Shown: one piece after another, positions 9,028 through 17,127 of the stretch | How the letters are laid out: each line of letters starts with the position of its first letter | How positions within the stretch are numbered: position 1 is the first letter of the stretch | Assembly (NCBI GenBank): GCA_946999045.1 | Contig: CAMQBR010000022.1 | Coordinates: 1 to 26,075, forward strand | From: an uncultured Prevotella sp. | Lineage (GTDB): Bacteria > Bacteroidota > Bacteroidia > Bacteroidales > Bacteroidaceae | Direction of reading: 5' to 3' | DNA: 26,075 nt | Notes under the pieces: model-generated | The model's database searches: none | Told to the model about the DNA's origin: nothing | What the model saw: only the letters and a program-made list of their open reading frames with translations | Made by a program: the position numbers and the translations under genes

Positions 9028-9049
9028 GTGTGTCTGTGGCTGTGGGGGG

Positions 9050-9076
9050 GGGAATTATCATCCTTTTATAATTCCC
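9050..9076 (-). terminator. Hairpin overlapping the stop codon of the YihY-like gene
   Basis: A perfect 9-bp inverted repeat, GGGAATTAT and ATAATTCCC, encloses the TAA stop at 9066-9068. On the minus strand it is followed by a run of C, not T, so it may protect the 3' end rather than act as a classical terminator. Confidence 0.5.
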
Positions 9077-10439
9077 ATTTCTCATCTCCCATCGCCCTGT
9101 ACTTATCTTTCATTTTTACCAATTGGTAAATAGGTATAGCTCTGAGTTCATCAAGATAGTGTTTGCGTAAATCAAAAATCTTATTCCATTGTTCATTATT
9201 CTTTAGATAATTAAAATCTAAATCAATCTTCCATTTACCCAAAGCCTCCAACCTATCTATCATCGTTCCAACAGTGAGCCTACTTAGTACCTCGGCTGGT
9301 TGATAAATCATCTCACCATTATTGTCTCTGTCTCCGTTTAAACTTGCATTAATAAGATGCACTCGCGTAAGATCGTATAGCAAGTCGGTAGTAATACGTA
9401 TAGGGATGTTGGTTTCTATCTTCAGTTGCAGAGCCGTATAAGGCGGTTTACCCTCAATAAGTCGGTTGCAAATCTTACCTAATAGCATTCCACTCATTAG
9501 CAAACGGTAACGATGACTTATCTCTTCGGGCTGAATGGTAAAAGCCAGTTCTTCTAAATTCTGATTAGTGTAGCACAGTTGTACACCAAACAGGCAGATA
9601 GTCCAAGATATTTGCATCCATAGCATAAAAAGGGGTAATGCTGCAAACGAACCATAAATAGCATTATAGTTAGAAAGTAATATCTGCCCATGGATATAAA
9701 ACGTCTGAAGCAGTTGCATGGCAACGCCCGATAAGATGCCTGGCACAAGGGCTGCCGAAAATTTTACCTTTGTGTTTGGCATAAAAATGTATAAACCTAT
9801 AAAAATGCACGACATTATAAAAAAGGGCATCAAGTTGAGCACTATTCTCAATACCGGGCCCCACAGTATATATCCAGATGCACTATCTACAAAAGTGGTG
9901 ATGAAAATAGATATACCAGATATGAGCACAATGAGGATAGGTAGCACAAACACCATTGCCAAATAATCGGTTATCGTACTAAACAAGCTGCGTTCGTGTT
10001 TGATGTGCCATATACTATTAAATGCTTGTTCTATGGTTCGCGTTAATCGGATAACAGTCCACAACATAAAAACCAATCCCACACCTAATATAACTCCACT
10101 TTGTGCATGAACAAGATACGAGTTAACAAACTGAATAATGGCATCGGCTGCCTGCTCTTGTCCCGATAAGGCTTGCCTAAACCATTTCTCAATATATTTA
10201 GAAAAACCAAATCCACGTGCCACAGCAAATACTACGGCACAGATAGGAACAATGGCAAGCATGGTAGAGTAGGTGAGCGATGAGGCATAATCGTTAGCTC
10301 CTTTGGTAAAAAAGAATTTCAGAGCAACGTATAATTTCTTTGTAATGCTCACCAATAGATATTTCCATTTAGGTACATCATTAGAGCGTAATTGCCATAT
10401 ATCGTGAGTAAAAAAGTTTTTGAGCTTTTGTTGTGTCAT
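9066..10439 (-). CDS. YihY/BrkB family inner-membrane protein
   Basis: A 457-residue protein. Residues about 35-300 hold six hydrophobic segments typical of the YihY (former 'RNase BN') family, including the early DYASSLTYSTMLAIVPI segment, in which the family usually has a similar ALTYxTxLSLxP pattern. The last 150 residues are soluble and likely form a helical, winged-helix-like domain, as in many longer Bacteroidetes members. The biochemical role of the family is not settled; an RNase activity was claimed and later withdrawn for the E. coli protein. It lies 55 bp downstream of rnpB on the same strand, and a U-rich terminator separates them. Confidence 0.9.
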   Translation of the reverse strand: MTQQKLKNFFTHDIWQLRSNDVPKWKYLLVSITKKLYVALKFFFTKGANDYASSLTYSTMLAIVPICAVVFAVARGFGFSKYIEKWFRQALSGQEQAADAIIQFVNSYLVHAQSGVILGVGLVFMLWTVIRLTRTIEQAFNSIWHIKHERSLFSTITDYLAMVFVLPILIVLISGISIFITTFVDSASGYILWGPVLRIVLNLMPFFIMSCIFIGLYIFMPNTKVKFSAALVPGILSGVAMQLLQTFYIHGQILLSNYNAIYGSFAALPLFMLWMQISWTICLFGVQLCYTNQNLEELAFTIQPEEISHRYRLLMSGMLLGKICNRLIEGKPPYTALQLKIETNIPIRITTDLLYDLTRVHLINASLNGDRDNNGEMIYQPAEVLSRLTVGTMIDRLEALGKWKIDLDFNYLKNNEQWNKIFDLRKHYLDELRAIPIYQLVKMKDKYRAMGDEKWEL

Positions 10440-10494
10440 GCTGTTGAATGTGGGGTGCGTTATTCCACATTATTTATGTGTTGGCAAAAAAAAA

Positions 10495-10908
10495 CAAGTG
10501 CTCCTATAAGCCGGGTTCTGTAACCTATATAAAAATAATATATGGGTGCTCTACCATTTATCTAATTTAGGAGTTACCCCCTAACTTAAGCATTCTACCC
10601 TCCATTGCACACAAGCAAATAAGTGTAAACACATTATTTGTGTGTTCGGGCGGACAGCCCTCGGTCAATGGTATACGCGAACTTGCAACCTCCAGACAGT
10701 ACAGCCTAACGATCACCCGTTAGCTGGTGGTCTCTTACACACACCTTCTCACCCTTACTCAGCAACAAAGAGTGCCACTAAGCGGTTATTTTCTTCTACC
10801 TTCTCCTACTGTCGCCAATAGCTTCTATTTTCAGAAGTGGAGCGTCCTATGTTGCCCGGACTTTCCTCTCGTATCAAAACCATACCAGCGGTAGAGCCAG
10901 AGCACTTG
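10495..10908 (-). ncRNA. rnpB: RNase P RNA, bacterial type A
   Basis: The catalytic RNA that removes 5' leaders from tRNA precursors. On the minus strand the 5' and 3' ends pair perfectly as helix P1, CAAGTGCTC with GAGCACTTG. Near the 5' end is the highly conserved GAGGAAAGTCCGGGC core. Near the 3' end is CAGAACCCGGCTTATAGG, the conserved P4/J region. The length is about 414 nt. A promoter -7 element (10921-10928) lies 13 bp before the 5' end, and eight to nine T follow the 3' end on the minus strand (10486-10494). Confidence 0.95.
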
Positions 10909-10920
10909 TGTTTTGTGGGG

Positions 10921-10928
10921 CAAAGATA
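10921..10928 (-). promoter_or_regulatory. rnpB promoter -7 element
   Basis: TATCTTTG on the minus strand. Its distance to the RNase P RNA 5' end (13 bp) fits a start at or near P1, so the RNA end and the promoter support each other. The -33 part is weak. Confidence 0.6.
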
Positions 10929-10987
10929 ATAAAAAAAAATAAGCTGCCTGTTAGCTACATTATGTTTTTTTTTGAAACTATCTCTGT

Positions 10988-11010
10988 AAATTAGCTTTGA
11001 CAGATTGTGC
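10988..11010. repeat. Fragment of the MITE body
   Basis: AAATTAGCTTTGACAGATTG and the next three bases match the inside edge of the full MITE copies. The outer GGGCGG end is missing here. It lies in the 134-bp gap between rnpB and the DPP IV-like gene, about 30 bp past the stop of the latter. Confidence 0.65.
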
Positions 11011-11042
11011 AACTTCTTTTCTTTTTGAGAGGGAGAGGGCAC

Positions 11043-13247
11043 TTACATCTCCTTCTCAAAGAAACTTGCAATCTGGCGCATCAAGTGGTTTCTTGTGTTT
11101 CCACCATAAATACTGTGATTGCGATTGGTATAATAAATCTCCTTAAAATCTTTATCAGCTTGCACCAAAGCCTCAGCATATTCAAATGTATGTTGAGGAT
11201 GAACATTATCATCCGCCATACCATGACATATCAACAAGGCACCATGCAAATTAGGCGCACGCTCAATAGGATTGGTGGCATAACCATCAGGATTCTCCTT
11301 TGGTGTATGCATATAACGCTCCGTGTAGATAGTATCATAAAAACGCCAATCGGTAGGAGGTGCTACTGCCACACCAGCTCTAAACACAGGCCTGCCCTCA
11401 CTCATAGACATTAGTGTGTTAAAACCACCGAAGCTCCACCCCCATATACCAATGCGGTTGGCATCTACGTACAATTGCTTGCCTAACCATAATGCCGTTT
11501 CTACTTGGTCTTTCGACTCTAATTCACCCAAACGCTGATAGGTACACTTTTCAAATTCAGAACCACGAGCCCCCGTTCCTCGTCCGTCTACGCATACCAC
11601 AATAAAACCATGCTGAGCCAAATAACAATCAAATGCACCGCCTTGACCCAGTGAACCAGCATTCCACGAGTTAACTACCTGCTGGCTACCAGGCCCGCTA
11701 TACTGAAACATCACAACAGGATATTTTTTAGACGCATCAAAGTTAGCAGGCTTCATCATCCAACCATCCAGCTTTATACCCTCTGAAGTTGTAAATGTAA
11801 AACTCTCTTTATTGCACCAACCATATTGCTTTATCTTGGCCATCAATGACTTATTATCTATGCGAGTTGAAAGAACTTTCCCCTTATTATTGCGAACCGT
11901 ATAAACAAACGGATGATTGTAATCGCTCCACATATTAATAAAATATTGATAATCGCCCGAGAACTGAGCTGAGTTCCAACCCGCTTGCTGTGTTAGTCGG
12001 CTAATAGTACCATTGGTATGCTGCACATACACCTGACGGTCGTGCGCATTGAGTGCTGCTGCCTGATAATATACATCGCCTGTGCGCTCATCATATCCGT
12101 AAAAAGCCGTAATATCAAACTTACCATTACCGCCAATGCTGCGTTGCAGCTGTCCGTTCATGCTGTAAAGATAAGCCTTCATGTAACCTGTTCGGTCGCT
12201 CGGAACCAAAATATGCGTCTTGCCTATAATAACGCCCTCAACTGCTTCTTCCTTTACATACTTAGGCACCTGCTCCTTGATAAGCAACGTAGCAACCGTA
12301 CTCGACGGATTAACTGCAAACAAGTTAAGCTCATCTTGATGTCTGTTCATCGTGTAAACTATTATCCTATTGGGGTTATCTGTTGTTTTGATACGTGGCA
12401 TATATCCATCGGCATCCAGCGGAACCTGCAATTTACGCGTTTGATGGCTCTTAATATCGTAGCTCCAAACCGATACCTTTGCATTCTCCTGCCCAGCTTT
12501 AGGATATTTATAAGTGTAGAGCCCAGGGTATTCATCGTATTGCATCATGGTAGGATGCGAACCCTTGAATATCTGTAACGAATAGCTCTTTACATTCTTC
12601 TCATCGTACTTTATCCAACAAATTTTCGTTCCATCGGCATTAAAACAATAAGCGCAGTTAAAGCCAAACTCTTCTTCATTCACCCAGTCGGGTATGCCGT
12701 TAATAATCTCATTAAACTTTCCGTCCTTGGTAACCTTACTTTCGGCATTATCGTACAACAGCTTTACTAAAAATATATTGTTATCACGTACAAACGCTAT
12801 CTGTTTGCTGTCGTTGCTCCAAATAGGTACCTGCTGCTTGCCACCATCTGAAAGCGGAGCCAGCTTAGTACTCTTTACATTATATATATAATAATATGCC
12901 TTAAACGAACGGCGGTACACCCTTTCTGTCTCAGTCTGTATAAGCATCATAGTGCCATCGGGCGAAACAGAATAGCCATCTACTTTCTTTATTTTAGCCC
13001 CCATGGTTTTGTTTACATCAAAGAGCACCGCTGTTTCTTTACCCGTCTTAAACGAATATTGCACAATGCGCTGCCCATCATTACTAATACTGGCATATTG
13101 GTCTGTACCAGGAAGGGGGCGTACACCACTTACTCTCTCGCCATTGAAAGCACCGCTTGCAATATCCTTGAGTGTTATTTTTTCAGTTGCATTCATATTG
13201 AATAGGGTCATCAACAATGTGATAACACATAACATTATTTTTTTCAT
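11043..13247 (-). CDS. Dipeptidyl peptidase IV-like S9 serine peptidase
   Basis: A 734-residue exported peptidase of the S9B group, which removes X-Pro dipeptides from peptide N-termini. Residues 1-20 form a signal peptide. The N-terminal part (about 40-480) is a beta-propeller and carries DWVNEEEFGF, where Glu192-Glu193 match the substrate N-terminus-binding Glu pair of DPP IV. The alpha/beta-hydrolase domain holds Ser605 in GWSFGGF, Asp679 in MADDNVH and His711 in RNHSIYG. The paired Glu points to a dipeptidyl rather than tripeptidyl peptidase, though a prolyl tripeptidyl peptidase is possible. It probably acts in the periplasm in peptide nutrition. The start codon sits in the last of four tandem 19-20-bp repeats. 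Confidence 0.9.
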   Translation of the reverse strand: MKKIMLCVITLLMTLFNMNATEKITLKDIASGAFNGERVSGVRPLPGTDQYASISNDGQRIVQYSFKTGKETAVLFDVNKTMGAKIKKVDGYSVSPDGTMMLIQTETERVYRRSFKAYYYIYNVKSTKLAPLSDGGKQQVPIWSNDSKQIAFVRDNNIFLVKLLYDNAESKVTKDGKFNEIINGIPDWVNEEEFGFNCAYCFNADGTKICWIKYDEKNVKSYSLQIFKGSHPTMMQYDEYPGLYTYKYPKAGQENAKVSVWSYDIKSHQTRKLQVPLDADGYMPRIKTTDNPNRIIVYTMNRHQDELNLFAVNPSSTVATLLIKEQVPKYVKEEAVEGVIIGKTHILVPSDRTGYMKAYLYSMNGQLQRSIGGNGKFDITAFYGYDERTGDVYYQAAALNAHDRQVYVQHTNGTISRLTQQAGWNSAQFSGDYQYFINMWSDYNHPFVYTVRNNKGKVLSTRIDNKSLMAKIKQYGWCNKESFTFTTSEGIKLDGWMMKPANFDASKKYPVVMFQYSGPGSQQVVNSWNAGSLGQGGAFDCYLAQHGFIVVCVDGRGTGARGSEFEKCTYQRLGELESKDQVETALWLGKQLYVDANRIGIWGWSFGGFNTLMSMSEGRPVFRAGVAVAPPTDWRFYDTIYTERYMHTPKENPDGYATNPIERAPNLHGALLICHGMADDNVHPQHTFEYAEALVQADKDFKEIYYTNRNHSIYGGNTRNHLMRQIASFFEKEM

Positions 13248-13307
13248 ATAACATTATTTTTTTTATACAACATTATTTTTTCTTATACAACATTATTTTT
13301 TTTATAG
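13231..13307. repeat. Four tandem 19-20-bp repeats spanning the DPP IV-like start
   Basis: Units at 13231-13249, 13250-13268, 13269-13288 and 13289-13307 share the core AACATTAT followed by a T run. The unit nearest the gene contains the start codon and codons 2-5 (M-K-K-I-M). Each unit also holds an ATG on the minus strand; those in the three upstream units are out of frame. A -7-like TATATTTG is at 13328-13335. Confidence 0.85.
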
Positions 13308-13494
13308 ATACCAAAAATGTTTATTTGCAAATATATAGAAAATTATGCTCTTTCTACTTCACAACGCAAGTTATTTATTTTCCCGCCATGTGTCTCATCA
13401 AGCCTTCATGCTGTGTATATAATTTGCTATTGGCTTTTGGTAAAACATTCCATTTAGCGAATATTCAAAATTAGGCTCAAAACGTAACAAAGCT

Positions 13495-13515
13495 AAGTTA
13501 TATAGAACCTGCCTT
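13495..13515. repeat. Decayed MITE end
   Basis: The stretch AAGTTATATAGAACCTGCC, preceded by CAAAGCT, resembles the right end and inner flank of the full elements with several changes. It lies in the gap 13308-13726, which has no clear gene. A 28-codon open tail on the minus strand (RFEPNFEYSLNGMFYQ...) reads out of it but is not recognisable. Confidence 0.5.
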
Positions 13516-13726
13516 ATAAAAAAAATACGCTGCTTCACATCTGTAGTCATAATAACTATTTCTTATTCACAAAAATACAAACAAAAAACAAGTTTAACAA
13601 GAAAAACTAAAAAAAAAATATATATACCTACCCTTAAAAAGTAAAGGCAGAAACTATAAATTACCACCTCACATTATATAAAATACATACGTATTGTTAT
13701 ATTTTGGCTTCTTCTTAGTTTAAAAT

Positions 13727-13775
13727 GTAAGAGAGAGAGCGTTCAGGGCACATAGCTCTCTTCTCTCTCTCTTAC
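13727..13775 (-). terminator. Long hairpin after the HU/small-peptide unit
   Basis: Arms GTAAGAGAGAGAGC (13727-13740) and its near-exact complement ending at 13775 form a long stem with a small shift in the CT repeats. On the minus strand it is followed by ATTTTAAAC. It closes the unit that starts at the HU promoter. Confidence 0.55.
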
Positions 13776-13820
13776 TAAACACCTTCAATCTCTTACAAAC
13801 TTTACTTCTGTTCAAAGTGC

Positions 13821-13952
13821 TTATAGCAGCTTTGAGCAGCTAATAATAGCTACAATAGCTGCCATAAGCAGAAGAATGTTTGTTGCAAACCGCAAATAAA
13901 TATTCCAATAAGCTAAGCGTTGTACAACCTTCTCAGAGCTTAAACGCTCTTT
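13821..13952 (-). other. In-frame membrane-peptide reading frame behind a UGA stop
   Basis: Directly after the TGA of the 36-aa peptide gene, the same frame stays open for 43 codons (KERLSSEKVVQRLAYWNIYL, then a strongly hydrophobic segment NILLLMAAIVAIISCSKLL and TAA). It has no ATG before the hydrophobic part; a TTG is available at codon 20. The charged sequence before and after the TGA (SIEEHR and KERLSSEK) reads as one helix. This may be a nonsense mutation in a longer two-segment protein, readthrough, or a separately started peptide. Confidence 0.4.
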
Positions 13953-14063
13953 TCAGCGATGCTCCTCTATAGAAGGATGATCTTGTTGAGAAAGAATACC
14001 CAATATTGCAGTTGCAATAGTAATAATCAATTTAATAAAGAATTTCCAATTTTTCATTTTCAT
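13953..14063 (-). CDS. Tiny membrane peptide, 'smalltalk' type
   Basis: A 36-residue peptide, MKMKNWKFFIKLIITIATAILG followed by a polar tail ending EEHR. A short basic-aromatic N-terminus followed by one hydrophobic helix of the IITIATAI type is the pattern of the Bacteroides 'smalltalk' proteins, which usually lie between an HU-like gene and an N-acetylmuramoyl-L-alanine amidase gene. Here the HU-like gene is in the expected place, 165 bp upstream, but no amidase follows. Residue 3 is also Met and may be the true start (14057). The function of the family is unknown; a holin-like or signalling role is only a guess. The frame stays open behind the stop. Confidence 0.7.
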   Translation of the reverse strand: MKMKNWKFFIKLIITIATAILGILSQQDHPSIEEHR

Positions 14064-14115
14064 GGTTTTTGTTTTTTTTAGGTTAATAAAATTAAGTAGG
14101 TGGGGTAGTACTATA

Positions 14116-14130
14116 GGGCGGTTCTATATT
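14116..14130. repeat. Decayed MITE left end
   Basis: GGGCGGTTCTATATT, between the HU-like and small-peptide genes. It is nested in a wider inverted repeat (GGGGTAGTA near 14104 and TACTACCCC near 14190). The short intergenic transcript would fold as a hairpin there. Confidence 0.6.
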
Positions 14131-14228
14131 ATATATATATACTCATCCCTACTATACTGTACAAGCCGAAGAGTATAGAGAGTATACTACCCCGTACTTA
14201 TAACAAAGGGTTAGACGGCTCTTTCTCT

Positions 14229-14744
14229 TTACGCCTCCTTATGCGTATTACCTTCTCCATTAGGCGTAGTAGGGCTTTTGCCCTCCTGTTTGCCCGTTGC
14301 AGGAGCCACAGGCTTCTTCGAGGTATCAATATCGTTCTTTGGAGCCTCTTGCACCCTTACTTCATCCAAAAACTTACGACTGCGTTTTCTACCCTTGCCA
14401 CCACCCTTCATTTCAGGAAGAAAGTTAACATGATAGTTAGCCACGTTCTTAAGTACCGAGAAGTCGGCTGCACTGCTAGCGGGTTTAGTACGAAGCCCTA
14501 TTTTAAAGCTACCAAAACCATTGAGCTTTACAATATGACTTGCTTGCAACTCATCTTGCATTACCTCAACCAGTTCTGAGAGCACTGCCATCACATCGCT
14601 GCGCTTTACAGTACAGTTACGCTGAATGCGCTCTGCCAAAGCATCGGTTTCTACAACTTGGGTGTACAATGCACGTGCATACCAATTACCCTTTCTTTTT
14701 CCATCACTACTTTTGTCTTGATACAATCTGTACATCAATGCCAT
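14229..14744 (-). CDS. HU-like DNA-binding protein (HU-HIG type)
   Basis: A 171-residue protein. The start is placed at MALMYRLYQD, which matches how this Bacteroidetes family begins; the longer frame to 14852 would run through the promoter. Residues about 1-125 form an HU/IHF-like domain (NWYARAL..., VKLNGFGSFKIGLRTKPA with the DNA-contacting beta arm region). The tail, about 45 residues, is charged and rich in K, E, P and T. It likely bends or coats DNA. It heads a unit with the smalltalk-type peptide; the promoter is at 14818-14848. Proteins of this kind are common near capsule loci, prophages and mobile elements, and their target is unknown. Confidence 0.88.
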   Translation of the reverse strand: MALMYRLYQDKSSDGKRKGNWYARALYTQVVETDALAERIQRNCTVKRSDVMAVLSELVEVMQDELQASHIVKLNGFGSFKIGLRTKPASSAADFSVLKNVANYHVNFLPEMKGGGKGRKRSRKFLDEVRVQEAPKNDIDTSKKPVAPATGKQEGKSPTTPNGEGNTHKEA

Positions 14745-14817
14745 AATACTTGTGTTTTTAATGGTTAATATATAAAAAAATATTTTGTTTGTGAGCCTCT
14801 TTATTTGTCTCACGTTG

Positions 14818-14848
14818 CAAAGGTACAACATATTTAAGCCTTTGTCAA
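14818..14848 (-). promoter_or_regulatory. Promoter of the HU-like gene
   Basis: On the minus strand TTG (14846-14848) and TACCTTTG (14818-14825) are 20 bp apart, a good -33/-7 pair. The leader is about 65 nt. This also argues against the longer start at 14852. Confidence 0.65.
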
Positions 14849-14966
14849 GCAATAGCTATATACATTAACGATACATTTCTCATTCATCACTCATCATTCA
14901 AGCTCACCCCCTATTGTTTGTAGCAGAGAAAGTAACCCTGTACAAGGGTTACCATAATGATATGTG

Positions 14967-14990
14967 GGGTGGTAATTTATAGAACCAGCC
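14967..14990. repeat. MITE end directly behind the acyl-CoA synthetase stop
   Basis: GGTGGTAATTTATAGAACCAGCC, one base away from the stop codon of the acyl-CoA synthetase gene (14992-14994). Only this end is seen; no partner end is found upstream. Confidence 0.7.
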
Positions 14991-14991
14991 T

Positions 14992-16650
14992 TTATTGATA
15001 CAAATACCTCTTTATACTCTTTTTGGGCGTTTTCTCAAACTCGTCGTGGTGAATAATGATAGAAGATATTTTGCAATAAGCAGGCATACCGTTGTTAAGC
15101 TGTTGCCGGTTTTGTTCCATCACCTCTTTCAAATCTTGCTCGTTTAAGCCGAGCACCTGCGCTTCCTCATAGTCAGGACATACCAATCCTACCAGCTTAT
15201 CGCCTTTTTGTATAACCAAGCTCTCGCTCACCATGGGTAAAGAGTTAAGTTTATCCTCAATCTCTTCTGGATAAATGTTTTGACCATTGGCACCCAGCAG
15301 CATATTTTTAGATCTGCCTTTAATAAAAATGTTACCCTTAGCATCCATTGTTCCTAAATCGCCTGTATGATACCAGCCTTCTGCATCGAGAGCCTCATGC
15401 GTAGCCTCCTCGTTTTTGTAGTAGCCCAACATCACGTTAGGGCCCTTTGCTAGTATCTCTCCAGCAACATTCTGAGGGTCAACACTGTTAATTTTTACCT
15501 CCATTAGATAAGCGGCCCTACCACAACTACCTGGCACAAATGAGTGCCAGTCAGCATAAGATATAATAGGAGCACACTCGGTAGCACCGTAGCCTACAGT
15601 GTAAGGAAACTCTATGCGATGCAAAAATGCCTCTATATCTTTGTTTAGAGCAGCACCACCAATAATAATCTGATAAAGATTTCCACCGAAAGCATCTATT
15701 ACCGACTGACAAATCTTTCGTTCTATCTTTTTGCTAATTACAGGCATATTTAGCATTAGCTTCATCAGGCTGGTTTGTATTTTAGGATAAACCTTTTTCT
15801 TGATAATCTTTTCAATAACCAAAGGCACGGCTATGATGAGTATTGGCTTTATATCGGCAAAGGCTTTAGCTATGATGGCAGGACTCGGCAGACGGGTAAG
15901 ATAAAAAATGTGGCAACCTGATATAAACTCGTACAAAAATTCAAACGACATACTATACATATGTGCCATAGGCAGAATGCTCATAGTATTATCGCCCGGA
16001 TAAACTTGTTTGCCTAATACATGAGAAGCAAAAGCGGTATTGCCCCACAAGGCACGGTAAGGTATCATTACGCCTTTTGAAAAACCGGTAGTACCACTGG
16101 TGTAGTTTATCAGAGCCAATTCTTCTGGCTGTTGCTCTATATAATAATGTATATGCTCTTGCCTAAAATACTTAGGATACTTTTTTCCAAATATCTCGTT
16201 AAGGTGCTCACGCGTATAAGTAAGTTTATCAGAGTGAGATACCATAATAGAGTAGTCGGGTATATTGATAATGCCCTCAAGGTTAGGCATTTCTTTTTCG
16301 TCAATAATGGTAGAAACATAGTCGCCTACAAACAACAGTTTAGCTTCACTATGGTTAACGATATTGTATATTTGCTCGGCAGTAAATTCGTGCAGAATAG
16401 GTACCGCCACCGCTCCGTAGGTAAGTGTTGCAAGGAAAGCGCAAGCCCATGCCGAACTGTTTCTTCCGCAAAGCGCAATTTTATCGCCTTTTTCTAATCC
16501 GCTGTTTTCAAAAAGAATGTGCAGCTTCTCTATCTTTCGTGCTACATCGTGATATTGTAGTGTTGCACCTTTATAATCGGTTAGTGCGTCCAAATTCCAA
16601 TGTTCCTTAATGCTTTTCTCTATGAGTGCGTTAAAACTGGGTATTTCCAT
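14992..16650 (-). CDS. Long-chain acyl-CoA synthetase (AMP-binding family)
   Basis: A 552-residue adenylate-forming enzyme that activates a fatty acid to acyl-AMP and then to acyl-CoA. The P-loop-like motif YTSGTTGFSKG is at 183-193. GYGATECAP is the A5 motif and GWYHTGDLG the A7 motif. The C-terminal domain ends KTPKKSIKRYLYQ with the expected catalytic Lys region. The length and the closeness to FadD-type enzymes (not to short acetyl-CoA synthetases) favour a long-chain fatty acid substrate; the exact chain length cannot be read. It is probably peripheral at the inner membrane, used to recycle or incorporate exogenous fatty acids. It is transcribed alone from 16785-16815. Confidence 0.9.
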   Translation of the reverse strand: MEIPSFNALIEKSIKEHWNLDALTDYKGATLQYHDVARKIEKLHILFENSGLEKGDKIALCGRNSSAWACAFLATLTYGAVAVPILHEFTAEQIYNIVNHSEAKLLFVGDYVSTIIDEKEMPNLEGIINIPDYSIMVSHSDKLTYTREHLNEIFGKKYPKYFRQEHIHYYIEQQPEELALINYTSGTTGFSKGVMIPYRALWGNTAFASHVLGKQVYPGDNTMSILPMAHMYSMSFEFLYEFISGCHIFYLTRLPSPAIIAKAFADIKPILIIAVPLVIEKIIKKKVYPKIQTSLMKLMLNMPVISKKIERKICQSVIDAFGGNLYQIIIGGAALNKDIEAFLHRIEFPYTVGYGATECAPIISYADWHSFVPGSCGRAAYLMEVKINSVDPQNVAGEILAKGPNVMLGYYKNEEATHEALDAEGWYHTGDLGTMDAKGNIFIKGRSKNMLLGANGQNIYPEEIEDKLNSLPMVSESLVIQKGDKLVGLVCPDYEEAQVLGLNEQDLKEVMEQNRQQLNNGMPAYCKISSIIIHHDEFEKTPKKSIKRYLYQ

Positions 16651-16759
16651 GAAGCGTTATGTTTTAATATAATGAAGAAAGCAGTACCTCTCTCTATATA
16701 TATTTTTTTATATATATACTGCCCCCTTTTTTATTCTTGTTAGTTACTGCACAATAATC

Positions 16760-16808
16760 TTTGCACAATTGTTTGATTTATGTGCAAAGATAAAATGTTA
16801 TTTGCACA
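16760..16808 (-). promoter_or_regulatory. Acyl-CoA synthetase promoter and possible operator
   Basis: On the minus strand TTG (16813-16815) and TATCTTTG (16785-16792) are 20 bp apart. An 8-bp inverted repeat, TTTGCACA (16760-16767) and TGTGCAAA (16781-16788), overlaps the -7 element, and a third TTTGCACA lies at 16801-16808 in the spacer. This could be a repressor site; no regulator is identified. Confidence 0.5.
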
Positions 16809-16888
16809 TTTGCAAGAAATATGAGCATATTTTGTATGAAAAAGAGAGATTATAAAAACTTTTACTTGTTGAACATTTTTACCTTTAA

Positions 16889-16935
16889 GGGTGGTTCTAT
16901 AAAAAACTTTATGTTGGTAATTGATAGAACCGCCC
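16889..16935. mobile_element. Short MITE-like element, 47 bp
   Basis: GGGTGGTTCTAT at the left and ATAGAACCGCCC at the right enclose only 23 bp. It is flanked by TTAA on both sides (16885-16888 and 16936-16939), a likely target duplication. This may be an internal-deletion derivative of the long element. Confidence 0.75.
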
Positions 16936-17064
16936 TTAAGCTAAAAACTTTTTACATTCTATTCACTTTTCACACACCTTAAAATTTTTCTGCTTCATTT
17001 TTTTTCTGCTTCTCAAACAATAAAAAAAAGAAAATAAAGTTATCTACAAAATATCATTCATTAT

Positions 17065-17074
17065 ATAACCGCCC
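17065..17074. repeat. MITE end fragment
   Basis: ATAACCGCCC in an AT repeat, upstream of the lipoprotein gene. Short and therefore weak evidence on its own, but placed as the others are. Confidence 0.4.
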
Positions 17075-17127
17075 ATTATATAATATATATATATTATACA
17101 TAACGATAGCATCATAAAATAAAAAAA

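Noticed and set aside
11007..11414. 135-codon plus-strand open frame across the DPP IV-like 3' end
   Set aside because: Antisense shadow of the S9 peptidase; no family pattern.
12018..12578. 186-codon plus-strand open frame inside the DPP IV-like gene
   Set aside because: It is antisense to a clearly coding gene with all catalytic motifs, its translation is Cys/Ile/Leu-rich without any motif, and it has no promoter.
13231..13307. CRISPR-like array
   Set aside because: The units are contiguous 19-20-bp tandem repeats without spacers.
13412..13510. Open minus-strand tail of about 28 codons (RFEPNFEYSLNGMFYQ...) as a possible amidase remnant behind the small peptide gene
   Set aside because: It reads out of a decayed MITE end, has no start and shows no amidase motif; it cannot be assigned.
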